DNA of 64,000 nucleotides, taken from NCBI RefSeq assembly GCF_026914265.1, contig NC_069125.1, forward strand, positions 74,029,546-74,093,545, in the 5' to 3' direction. Under the pieces are notes generated by a model. That model had not been told where the DNA came from. It did no database searches and was given only the letters and a program-made list of their open reading frames with translations. The stretch comes from Mya arenaria. Its lineage: Eukaryota; Mollusca; Bivalvia; Myida; Myidae. Each line of letters opens with the position of its first letter. Within the stretch, counting starts at the first letter, position 1. The position numbers and the translations under genes are program-made. Shown here in pieces: positions 1-11,800 of the stretch.

Positions 1-590
1 ACACATTAGAGGCAATATGTATGGTCTTATATTCATTAAACTTGATCAGAATGTTTTCCTTGATGAAGTCTTCGACATATTTTAAACTGGGTCACATGTG
101 ATAAGAAATTAGGTCACTAGGTCAAATCTTTAAAAAATCTTGTCCGAAACTATTTTATGGTGGTGATTGGTCTGATGAAGTTCAAACATGGTCAGAATGT
201 TTTCTTGGGTTAAATTTCGACTGCGTTTTAAAAGTGGGTCATATGGGTCAAAAACTAGGTCACTAGGTCAAATCTTAAAGAAATCTTGGGAACACTCTAG
301 AGGCAATACATCTGCTCTAAATTCCATGAAACTTAATCAAAATGCCTCAATGAAATCTTGGAATAGTTTGAAACTAGTTGGTCATGTGGGGTCAAAAATA
401 AGGTCACTTAGTCAAATCTTAAAACAAACTTGTGGGCACTCTAGAGGCTGTATTGTTTGCAATATATCTGGACCAATCTTCATGAAACTTAATCAGAATG
501 TATGCCTTGATGAAATCTTAGATTAGTTTGGAACTGGGTAACATGGAGTCATAAACTAGGTTTCTTGGTCAATTCTAAATGTTACATTAT
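1..590 (+). repeat. Truncated tandem core of a pearl-like element
   Basis: About three and a half imperfect units of roughly 160 bp run from the window edge to near 560. Each unit holds the same phrases in the same order: CACTCTAGAGG, ATGAAACTTAATCAGAATG, a GATGAAATCTT block, then GTCAAAAACTAGGTCACTAG. The same core fills the element at 38061-38970, so this is the same family cut by the window edge. The only open frame (188-526) is repeat sequence and not a gene. Confidence 0.7.
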
Positions 591-841
591 ATACAATATT
601 TTTTTTATATTTCAAACAGTTGCAATCAAACTCATATATATATATTTCATCAACAATATCAATTCAACGAATTTGCTTGTTTTATTCATATTAATAAAAA
701 GTGTGATCACGTGATAAGATGGCCACGTCTAAATTTTGCTCTGGACTTTTAGCGTAGTTTTATGGATTTTTGCAATTATTCAGTGAAAAAAGGTGAACTA
801 TTTTGGGAATATGTGTTTGTGGGAGCTGTGTTTAGTGAGCT

Positions 842-1846
842 ATGGGAAAATCTAGCAGGAATAAAGTGTCTAAACGTAAAAAGGGTAGCAGTACGGATGA
901 AGAATTGTTAAACATAGGTAAAGTGTTCAAAATCGGAGGCCCGGTAGATAATAAAGAGGGTCAAATCGCAGTAAGTGAAATTTTGAATCAAACAAACTCT
1001 GTACTTTTTGATGACTCTGCTGTATTTAACAAAAGTAATTGTGAAAGTTCAAACGCTTCAGATAAAATCATAAATAACCCAACTGCTACGATGGCCAGTA
1101 ACGCGCCTTCGGATATTTCTAAAGCGGACATCTCGACAATTTTGAACGTTCTGGAGAAGATTCAGGGTCAAATTAACAATGTAGAAGCCAGACTAGAAAC
1201 GCTAAATACTTTGGAGAAAAAGGCTGACAATTTTGATAGAGATTTGAAGAACCTATGGACCTTGGTTCATGATTCAAATAAACGTTTTGATGAGAAAATC
1301 AATACCATTGATGAAAAGGTTGAGCATCTGGACTTTCGGCAATCTAAAATACAGTCAAACGTAGAAGCTTTAGAACAACAAAATTTAATGATGAAAAACG
1401 AGTTGGTTTATATAAAATCTCAAAGCATGAGAAACAATCTGATCTTTGGTGGAATAGAAGAGGGTCCGGAGGAGAAACAAGCTGACACAGAGGTCAAGGT
1501 TCGTGAATTTCTAAAATCTAAACTAAATCTGGCACAGGAACTGGTTACTGCAATGAAGATTGAACATGCTCATCATATTGGTGCTCATAACCAGAATGGG
1601 GGTAATCCACGTCCTCGCAACATTGTGTGCAAATTCACCGAATTCAAGGATCTTGAAACGGCCCGAAAGCAAGGTCGGCAGCTGAAAGGCACAACCTTCT
1701 TCATAAGTGAGCAGTTCCCTGCTGAAATCATGGAAGCACGACGGAGGCTTCTACCTAAACTAAAGGCGGCCAAGCAAGCCGGAAAACGGGCCTGGCTAGT
1801 GTATGACACGCTATACGTTAATGGGAGCCCGGTAACATCTGATTAG
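842..1846 (+). CDS. LINE ORF1 protein (coiled coil plus RRM-like nucleic-acid-binding domain)
   Basis: An intact 334-residue frame starting at the first ATG after the leader. The first 90 residues are polar and low in complexity, with a Lys-rich start. Residues about 92-196 form a long heptad-rich coiled coil, which would trimerise the protein as in L1 ORF1p. Residues about 197-275 start with RNNLIFGGI, the usual first strand of the L1-type RRM. The C-terminal part (LKGTTFFISEQFP, then a stretch rich in Arg, Lys and Ala) resembles the L1 ORF1 C-terminal domain. Its known role is binding the LINE RNA as a chaperone in the retrotransposition particle. The stop is a single UAG that is in frame with the endonuclease coding sequence which follows at once. 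Confidence 0.85.
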   Translation: MGKSSRNKVSKRKKGSSTDEELLNIGKVFKIGGPVDNKEGQIAVSEILNQTNSVLFDDSAVFNKSNCESSNASDKIINNPTATMASNAPSDISKADISTILNVLEKIQGQINNVEARLETLNTLEKKADNFDRDLKNLWTLVHDSNKRFDEKINTIDEKVEHLDFRQSKIQSNVEALEQQNLMMKNELVYIKSQSMRNNLIFGGIEEGPEEKQADTEVKVREFLKSKLNLAQELVTAMKIEHAHHIGAHNQNGGNPRPRNIVCKFTEFKDLETARKQGRQLKGTTFFISEQFPAEIMEARRRLLPKLKAAKQAGKRAWLVYDTLYVNGSPVTSD

Positions 1847-4800
1847 GATACATCGGAGAATGAACTAAAAATACTTGTCTGGAATTGTAATGGTCTAACG
1901 GAAAATAAACTGTCTGACGAAGATTTTCTTAAGATATTTACAAAACATAATGTTGTAATTTTATCTGAATCATGGACTAATTCTTGCTCTAGTTTAAATG
2001 TTGAAGGGTTTAAGTGTTATAAATTTTTTAGAAAATATAAACATAAAAAGGCAAAAAGACATAGTGGCGGCATAGTTATTTATGTAAAATATGAAATAAG
2101 TAAAGGAATATCAATTGTTAGGAATCATTTTGCCACTATTGTATGGTTGAAACTTGATAAAAAATACTTTTTATTGGATGATGATATATATTTATGTTGT
2201 CTGTATTTATGGGCAGACGATTCACCAATTAACTCTGTATATGATGTAGATTTGTTCGATATTGTAAGTGATGATATGTATCATTTTGAAAATCAAGGGA
2301 AAGTATTGCTAGTCGGAGACTGGAATTGTAGAGTAGGATAGGCCAGATCATATTTTGATACTACCCCGCGGCCTAATATTGAGACAAGTCATACATATTA
2401 TAAGTGGTGTGAAAACAATAAACCCCTATTTAGAAGAGATTTGATAGCGAATCTAAATACTATGAATACTATATTCAACGATTTGCACTCTTCACGGCCA
2501 TGCGACATTGATAAATTGGTCGAAGAATTTTCGTCTGTCGTGCTTAAAAGTGCAGACCCGTATTTTAAGAAAACGTATTTATTGCAAAGCAATAGTAATA
2601 GTTACATAAATAAATCCTCAAATGCCTGGTTTGACCACGAATGTTTTACGGTCAAAAAGGCGTATTTAGAGGCACTAAATAACTTTAACTTATATAAATC
2701 TGAATTAAATAGATCAGTTTTGTGTGATAAAAAAGTGTGCATTTAAAACGCTTGTTAAAAAGAAAAAGAGAGCGTATAGAACGCGTAAAGCTAAAGAATT
2801 GTACGAGTTGCGAAGTAAAAAACCAAAAGAATTCTGGAACCACTTTAAATCTAAGAAACCCAGTTTTTCAGACAATATTGACACCGAAACATTTAAGGAA
2901 TACTATGCCGGTCTGTTCAATGATATACGCTCTACACAAATAGACGAAATAGATAATTTTATCAACGATACTGATTTTAATATCGATGATCCCACATTTG
3001 CACTTAACGCTGCCATAACTCCTGAGGAAATTCGTCTTGCTGTAAAAGGTATTAAATGTAATAAATCCTCATGTCCGATTGATAATTTACTAAATGAGTT
3101 TTTTATCGATACTATAGATATTTTAGTCGGTCATTTAACGGACTTGTTTAACATCATTCTCGACGGAGGTTATTTCCCTTTGTCTTGGTCATACGGTTTC
3201 GTCGTATTGATACATAAGAAGGGTGACGTTAATGACCCAAACAATTATAGAGGCATTACCTTAGTTAGTAATCTAGGAGAAATATTTACACGTGTGCTCA
3301 CTAAAAGAGTCGAAAATTGGTTCGATGGAAATAACTTGCTGTCGGATGCCCAGTTTGGTTTTCGAAAGGGATCTAGCACAGAAGATGCAATATTTGTTTT
3401 ACATAATGTTATCGAAAATGCCATTTTTAATAAGTTACGGTTACCATGCGCATTTGTTGACCTAAAAAAGGCATTTGACTCTGTTTATAGGAATGCTCTG
3501 TGGTACAAACTCTTTAAAATGGGGTTGGATGGGAAACTACTTAAAATATTTAGAGCAATGTATTCTGTGGTAAAATCGTGTGTCAATTGCAATTCAGTCT
3601 CCGATTTCTTTGATATTTCTATTGGTTTACGCCAAGGACAAAATAATTCGCCGGTTTTGTTTGCATTATTCTTAGAAGATCTAGAACTGTTTCTACAACA
3701 GAACGTTGACTGTGGTATTAGCCTATACGATTTATGTATTATGATAATACTTTTTGCAGACGATATGGTAATAATTGGAAACTCAGTAGAAGACTTACAG
3801 AGAAGTTTAGTAGACCATCTTTACAAGTATTGCCAAATGTGGGGCTTAGAAGTTAATATAGCCAAAACTAAGGTTGTAATAAGGACCGGTTAGGGCTAAT
3901 GAAACTTGGGTATATAGTGGCGTACCACTTGAAGTAGTTGACAACTTTAACTATCTAGGCACAGTATTTAACTACACGGGCACTTTCGTTTTAAACGTAT
4001 TAAACAAAAATATTAACAAGTATGACGTACCTCCGAAAATTGCACTTCGATTGTTTGACTCATTTGTAGGTTCGATCCTTAACTATGCGAGTTCTGTCTA
4101 GGGGTTTTCAAAATCGAAAAATATTGAAAGGATCCACCTTAAATTTTGCAAATCGCTTCTAGGAGTTAAGCAAAGTACTAATTATTAAATATTGGTTCAA
4201 AGTACAACAGTCCAATAATATTTTATTAAATTTGTTATACCGTAAATCAGTTGATTTAAGGGAGGAAGGCCTTACAACTTGGGCATCTAACGTTAAATGT
4301 TTACTTCAGGAGAATGGGTTTTTAGATATCTGGATTAATCCGGGGAATTATAATGTCAAACTCTTTGCTCAAGTCTTTAAACAACGTTTAATCGATAGTT
4401 TTCTACATAAGTGGCGTGCTGATATTGAAAACAGTGCGAAACTTAATATTCTATACTTGCATCTGCACAGTACGTTTGGTATGGCTGAATATCTTAATTT
4501 ACTATATAACAAAACTAATAGAAAATACCTCACTCAATTACGTGTATCAGCTCAGAGGTTACGTATTGAAACTGGCAGGTACGGACAAAACAGACTGCCA
4601 AGAAATGAAAGATTATGTTTATTATGCCATACACAGGAAATTGAGGATGAATTTCATTTTGTTATAAAATGTAACTGTTTCGATGACCTACGTAAAAAAA
4701 TTATTAAGAAGTATTTTTATGTAAAACCCAGCATGTTTAAATTTACTCAACTAGTTAGTAGTAATAACAAAACAACTATTGTAAATTTATGTAAATTTTT

Positions 4801-4849
4801 GGTACAGGCAAAAAATAGAAAAAACTTATTAATCAATGATATTGTTTAA
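1847..4849 (+). pseudogene. LINE ORF2: APE endonuclease, reverse transcriptase and C-terminal Cys/His motif, degraded
   Basis: The AP-endonuclease-like part is read from about 1862: WNCNGL, then SESWT, GGIVIYVK and GDWNCRVG. It stops at 2341, and the usual 3' third of the domain, with its SDH motif, is missing. A linker frame (2441-2746) shifts into the long reverse transcriptase frame 2724-3893. That frame has NNYRGITLVSNLGEIF, FVDLKKAFDSVYR (motif A), GLRQG (motif B) and FADDMVIIG (motif C, catalytic Asp pair). A further shift near 3890 leads to ETWVYSGVPLE and DNFNYLGTVF. The last piece (4232-4849) carries LRIETGRYG, RLCLLC and HFVIKC, the terminal zinc-knuckle-like motif of this LINE group. 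At least four disabling lesions are visible. The start lacks an in-frame ATG until 2147. Confidence 0.85.
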
Positions 4850-5121
4850 GTCGTAATCGTACAATCACTATCGTGACCACTAATCATCTGCATTTCTATA
4901 ATGTATCTAAATAACTAGATAAACAGCTTCTTATATCTATTATTATCAATATTGTTATATGTGAACATTCTCCATATTTCTTGAGCTATCTTGAATTGTT
5001 ATTGATATTGGCTACCTTGTAACGATGATCACACGCATGAATATTTTGTTTAATTGTATATATTTGTTTGACGAGATGCTGTGTTGCATAAGTCGAAATA
5101 AACTTATGTTCTGTTCTGTTC

Positions 5122-5886
5122 ATATTTTACATTGACAATTTGCTCTACAATAATTACTCTCATATTAAGTAGGTATTAAAATAAATTAGTAATTGTCAAA
5201 ATATGGCCCTCTTATAAATTTTGTAACAGTTTCTCTCTTACTGTTAATCAATTAAATAGCAATTTAGAGTGCACTGACCGCTTTGTTAACATAATGCTGC
5301 TAAGAAAGGGGCATAGACCTGTACTTTTGCTCTAGCTCGGAAGTGTCATTGGCTCTTTTTTAAACACAGCTCATAAAAGAGCTGGAGCCACAAGGATTTT
5401 CTGGCAAATAAAGAATAAAAAAGAACATGTTCTGAAAACAAAGTTTAGGCCGGGCTACAATGCTACAAGTGGAGCTACACAATTGTAGCTCTAATGTGTG
5501 AGTGACAGGAGCAGCAAGTGTTCAGAGAAAGTGTTGTTTTATCAGTTATGGGTTGTACTATCTCTTTCTTCCATATACCCTCTAGCATCTGGCTGATAAT
5601 TGGTGAAAGTCTCATACAATGTAACAATATATTATTAACATAATTAATACTGTCAACTAAGCCATTGACCTGTGTTTGTGTATTTGTGCTTCCCTTTTAT
5701 TGTATTATTGCATTGATTAAAGAAAACATGTAACAAAAATCTTTTTCCTAGAATTTTGAAATTAATTTGCTCAATATATATATACCATTCAATCATTGAT
5801 GTTGACTTATAATAATAAAAGATGTCATTAGTTGATATTCATCAATGGAATTAAACTAATGTAGACATTGTTTGTTAATCTTACAG
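5122..5886. other. Non-coding stretch before the first visible TBC1D10 exon
   Basis: AT-rich, presumably intron. No upstream TBC1D10 exon could be recognised here. A small inverted phrase around 5450-5500 (GCTACAAGTGGAGCTAC with TTGTAGCTC) is the only local structure seen. Confidence 0.4.
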
Positions 5887-8800
5887 GGAAAGAAGACTTC
5901 CCATAGAAGTACTGAGAAAACGAGAGTTGAAGTGGCTGGATATGTTCCAGAACTGGGAGAAATGGATGAGCAAGAGATTTAAAAAGGTACCATATTCCAC
6001 TGATACATGTTTCAGCCCTTATATAATTAACAGAGTAACACAAACAATAACACGTATACTTTACTTTTAATTATAAACAAACGTTTCGGCGCCAAGCGCC
6101 TTCTTCAGGGTTATAATAACAACTACAACGGACGTTAAGTCAAGAACGACACAATGTCGTTTGGCGGGAAAACGTATGTCATATTACTTTTTACAAAACT
6201 TTGTGTAAAAATAATTGTTATAGATGCTTTCGGATTAAATAAATACAAAAATTTCCTATAGTAATATATTATAAAAAAAACATATATAAAGGAAAAAAGA
6301 AAGCAGTTTTTTTAGCCCTTATATAAGACATTTATACATGAACATGCAAAGAGCAAAACTCTGAGAGCCTCCTTGCATTAACTTTTTACTTTTAACTTAA
6401 CCTGTGCACATATTACTTAAAAGGAGTGTATTCCCAGGTTGCACAAATTTAGGAATAATGGGTCCCAAGTAAAATAATGGCATATGATTCAGGATGCACT
6501 GTAAAATGGTACAGGACTTGGAATGCAATGTAGAATGGCATAGGAATTGGGATGCACTGTAGAATGCGTAGAACTCTGAATGCACTGTAAAATGTCATAG
6601 GCCTTGGGATGCACTGTAGAATGGCACAGGACTCAGAATGCACTGTAAAATGTCATAGGACTTGGGATGCACTGTATAATGGCATAGGACTCGGAATGCA
6701 CTGTAAAATGGCATAGGACTTGGGATGCACTGTAAAATGGCATAGAACTCTGAATGCACTGTAAAATGTCATAGGACTTGGGATGCTCTGTAGAATGGCA
6801 CAGGACTCGGAATGCACTGTAAAATGTCATAGGACTTGGGATGCACTGTAGAATGGCATAGGACTCGGAATGCACTGTAAAATGGCATAGGACTTGGGAT
6901 GCACTGTAAAATGGCATAGAACTCTGAATGCACTGTAAAATGTCATAGGACTTGGGATGCACTGTGAGTGGCACAGGACTCGGAATGCACTGTAAAATGT
7001 CATAGGACTTGGGATGCACTGTAGAGTGGCATAGGACTCTGAATGCACTGTAAAATGGCATAGGACTTGGGATGCACTGTAAAATGGCATAGAACTATGA
7101 ATGCGCTGTAAAATGTCATAGAACACTGAATGCACTGTAAAATGGCATAGGACTCAGGATGCACTGTAAAATGGCATAGGACTCAAGATGCACTGTAAAA
7201 TGGCATAAGACTCAGGATGCGCTGTAGAATGGCATAGGGCTTGGAATGCACTGTAAAATGGCATAAGACTTGGAATGCGCTGTAGAATGGCATAGTGCTT
7301 GGAATGCACTGTAGAATGGCATAGGACTCAGGATGCACTGTAAAATGGCATAAGACTTGGAATGCGCTGTAGAATGGCATAGGACTTGGAATGCACTAGA
7401 GAATGTCACAGGACTTTGGATGCACTGTAAAATGGCATAGGACTTGGAATGCACTGAAGAATGGCATAGGACTTGGAATGCACTGTAGAATGGCATAGGA
7501 CTTGGAATGCACTGTAAAATGTCATAGGACTTGGGATGCACTGTAGAGTGGCATAGGACTCTGAATGCACTGTAAAATGTCATAGGACTTGGGATGCACT
7601 GTAAAATGGCATAGAACTCTGAATGCACTGTAAAATGTCATAGAACACTGAATGCACTGTAAAATGGCATAGGACTCAGGATGCACTGTAAAATGGCATA
7701 GGACTCAAGATGCACTGTAAAATGGCATAAGACTCAGGATGCGCTGTAGAATGGCATAGGGCTTGGAATGCACTGTAAAATGGCATAAGACTTGGAATGC
7801 GCTGTAGAATGGCATAGTGCTTGGAATGCACTGTAGAATGGCATAGGACTCAGGATGCACTGTAAAATGGCATAAAACTTGGAATGCGCTGTAGAATGGC
7901 ATAGGACTTGGAATGCACTAGAGAATGTCACAGGACTTTGGATGCACTGTAAAATGGCATAGGACTTGGAATGCACTGTAGAATGGCATAGGACTTGGAA
8001 TGCACTGTAGAATGGCATAGGACTTGGAATGCACTGTAGAATGGCATAGGACTTGGAATGCACTATAGAATGGCATAGGACTTGGAATGCACTGTAGAAT
8101 GGCATAGGACTTGGAATGCACTGGATAATGTCATAGGACTTGGAATGCACTGTAGAATGGCATAGGACTTGGAATGCACTATAAAATGGCATAGGACTTG
8201 GGATGCACTGTAAAATGCCATAGGCTTTTGGATGCACTGTAAAATGTCATAGGACTCGGGATGCACTGAAAAATGGCATAGGACTTGGAATTCACTGTAA
8301 AATGTCATAGGACTTGGGATGCACTGTAAAATGGCATAGGACTTGGCATGCACTGTAAAATGGCATAGGACTCAGGATGCACTGTAAAATGTCATTGGCT
8401 TTTGGATGCACTGTAAAATGTCATAGGACTTGGAATGCACTGTAGAATGGCATAGGACTTGGAATGCACTGTAGAATGGCATAGGACTTGGGATGCACTG
8501 TATAATGGCATAGGACTTGGGATGCACTGTAAAATGTCATAGGACTTTGGATGCACTGAATAATGTCATAGGACTTGGGATGCACTGTATAATGGCATAG
8601 GACTTGGGATGCCCTGTAAAATGTCATAGGACTTTGGATGCACTGTAAAATGGCATAGGACTTGGGATGCACTGTATAATGGCATAGGACTTGGGATGCC
8701 CTGTAAAATGGCATAAGACTTGGGATGCACGATCGAATGGCATTAGACTTCGGATGCACTGTAGAGTGGCATAGGACTCGGGATGCACTGTAGACTGGTG

Positions 8801-11800
8801 GAAAAGTTCTCAGGATGCATTGTAAAATTAATCACTGCTGTTACTGCTTTGACATGAGAATATATATGGACAATACCAGAGGCATATTTATAAAACTAAA
8901 TATTTTTGATAACTTTTGAAATTTTGGATGTTGTATTTTTTTTTCATTTCTTTTTAAATATTTTCTTATTTTTTTGTAACATTTTTTTTACCATTTGTTA
9001 CTCTGTTGCCAGTGTTCATTCCTTCTTTGATGGTGTTATCTTTGTATGCAAAATACTGATAACTAGTTTTGGATAATCGCACAAATTTTATAATTGACAA
9101 TTAAAATTGAATTGGGCACCCATAAGCAGAAAAACAGACAGTGTATATACTACATTTATATGAAAATGGTATGAATATAACATTAATATTTATTTAAACA
9201 ACCACTATGTCTAGTATATTTCAAAACTAGCTTTAAACATATTGAATGATCTTTTCTTTAAAATACAACCATTGTTTATGTATTCAATTTTGATATATGA
9301 TGGTAGCCTAGGAATCAACAAATGATATTACATGACTGTATTCAGGCCTGTATATTTTGGTTATTATGTAAAATGTTTGAAGTTTGATGAAAATAATCGA
9401 TAATCTTCAATGATTTCATAATATTTGATCATTGTGCCATCACAATTTTCCTTTTTTTTTCAGGTGAAAGAGCGTTGTCGGAAGGGCATTCCCCCATCGA
9501 TACGGAGCCGTGCATGGCAGTACCTGTGTGGAAGCAAGTATCTCATGGAGCACAACCCTGGCAAGTTTGATGTGAGTAGTTCAACAGTTACTATATCGGT
9601 TCTATATTTCAAATTCAATAAGTTGTTTCTTCATGATGCAGATGGCCTATTATGTCACTAGTGAGCTCCTGTATTCCATAAATAAATAGTTCCAATCTTG
9701 TTATATATATAATATGTAATTTTAATTTAGATATAATACAGAAATGAACCATTTGAGTTATAAAAATGACTCAAGGTAGACCCCTGAATCACCCTTCTCA
9801 TTTTTAAAGTTCTCCAAAAGGTGTTTTTTAGTTTGTTACACAGTTGTTAGAATTAAGTTGCCTTAGAACGCAAATACATCATAAGTAGCCCATTAAGAAG
9901 TATATGAGCACTTAGATTTAATTTTATTCCCTTATTCAAAATAGTTTTGTTATTGATGGTGCATGTTATTGAAGTACTTGGTCTACTCTATTGTGTGATT
10001 CACTTACTGTAGGGCCAAGGTTTTTCAGAATATCTCCTAAATCATTATATTATGTAATGCAATTTTGAGGAAATACTCATGTATTTTTAAATCAAACTGA
10101 ATTAAGATGATGATTTTTTACTCATGATTTTTAAGTGAGAATGGTATTTTGATCAAGCTTTTCCCTTTTAAAATTAAGAACTTAAGTCAACTTAAAAAAA
10201 AAATTCTTTTTATAAAATGACTAGGCTATAAAAGTAACCATAATGCAATTACAACTTAACTGTAAAATGTTTTGTGATAGGCACAAACATCATTCGCATT
10301 TTCAGTATGTTGCACTCTCTTTGTTTAGTCATAATTTTTATGATATCACTTAATATTTCCATTATTAAGCCACCCTTCAAATGCCCCAACATGTCAAGAC
10401 CAAACATTGTCCAACTGATAACTAGACAGTTCTTTGATCTAATGTCCTCAACCTTGATAGGGAGCTTGGTTATGACCTGCAGATGACCCATATTGATTTT
10501 GTGGTCAGTAGGTCAAAGGACACACTACAGATGTCCTGGAACACAAAGTGGGCTTAGTTCATGGTATATATGATGGACATGGCCTGCAGGTGACCCATAT
10601 TGATTTTGAGGGTAGCCAAAATTCATGTCTAATTGATAACTTGGGTATTGTCTGGCATTTAGTCCTCAAACTTGATAGAGTGGTTGGTCATGAGATTACC
10701 CCTATTGATTTTGAGGTCAATGAGTCAAAGGTAGCAGTTGTGGTGACCTTGAACACAAAAAGTTTGTCTGGTTGATAGCTAGAGTGTAACTGTGTGCTTG
10801 GACCTTAAGCCTCAAACTTTTTAACTTTTATCCATTTAACTAATTTTCTTCTGTCAAGTGGATGCATTTTTATGTTTTAATGGCAACAATAAAAACTATA
10901 ACTCCTAAACTATAAAAAAAACATTAACACATTTGTGACAGTTCTTGTTTGTTGTTATACAGTATATGAAACACACACTAGTTAGTGCAATTGTGCTTTT
11001 GTGGTTGTTCATTCAGGAAATTGTATTCTGCCTTTGTTAAAAATGTGAAGAGTGTATTAAATAGTAGTGTGGTGTTTTTTTCAGGAGTACTTGCAGGCCC
11101 CTGGTGACCACAAGTGTATTGATGATATCAAGAAGGACCTACATCGCCAGTTTCCCCTGCACGAGATGTTCATGGCACGGGGTGGATATGGGTACATCGA
11201 AATCTTATTTTCACAATACCTACTAAATGTCTTTAAAGTTGGTGTTGATTTGCTGACCATGTATTTGTTTTATAAATCAATCATTAAGTACCACAGTACA
11301 CATGATTTTTGAAGAGAGCCGTTATCTATATTACTGAATACTTGTACACAGTATACTCAGGCAAACCTTCATGATGCTACTCCAGATGTGCATTTTTTAA
11401 CATGTGGCTTTTGGAGTCTGAAATTGTAAAAATAATGTACCGGTAGATGACAATGTTGTAATGCACAAAAAACTATGGGTACTAAAGTACATGTGCATGG
11501 ATTTAGGTCAATCAAATGTGCTACAATGTAACAGAAGTTTGTTGTTCATTTGAAATATAAATGTAGTAGATGTAATCCCCAACTTGTTTGTGCTTGATAG
11601 TCAGGAGGATCTGTTCCGGTTACTAAAGGCATACACAGTGCACAACCCTGCTGACGGGTACTGCCAGGCCCAGGCCCCGATAGCGGCAGTCCTGCTCATG
11701 CACATGCCTGCAGAGGAGGCGTTCTGGTGCTTTGTCTCCATCTGTGAGAAATACCTGCCTGGATACTACAGCCCTGGTCTGGTTGGTAATCAGTATACAT

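Larger units (their letters stand above)
690..5121 (+). mobile_element. Non-LTR retrotransposon (LINE), nearly full length but broken
   Basis: The order is a short 5' leader, ORF1 (842-1846), an ORF2 with endonuclease and reverse transcriptase, a 3' UTR of about 250 bp and a terminal CTGTT-type microsatellite in place of poly(A). A short microsatellite tail and a Cys/His motif near the ORF2 end fit the broad CR1/L2/Jockey group. I cannot name the clade. The 5' end is uncertain: TTCATATT occurs near 687 and again right after the tail, which may be the target duplication. ORF2 has several frameshifts and a deletion inside the endonuclease, so this copy cannot move by itself. Confidence 0.85.

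Noticed and set aside
188-526. 112-codon frame at the left edge
   Set aside because: It is tandem repeat core, found again at 38061-38970.
6449-8759. Many minus-strand open frames of 60-170 codons with a 29-residue repeat
   Set aside because: They are readings of a 29-bp minisatellite whose unit lacks stops; all frames give the same peptide and no start or splice context is shared.
6471-8830. CRISPR-like array (29-bp repeats)
   Set aside because: Units abut without spacers and the sequence is animal nuclear DNA.
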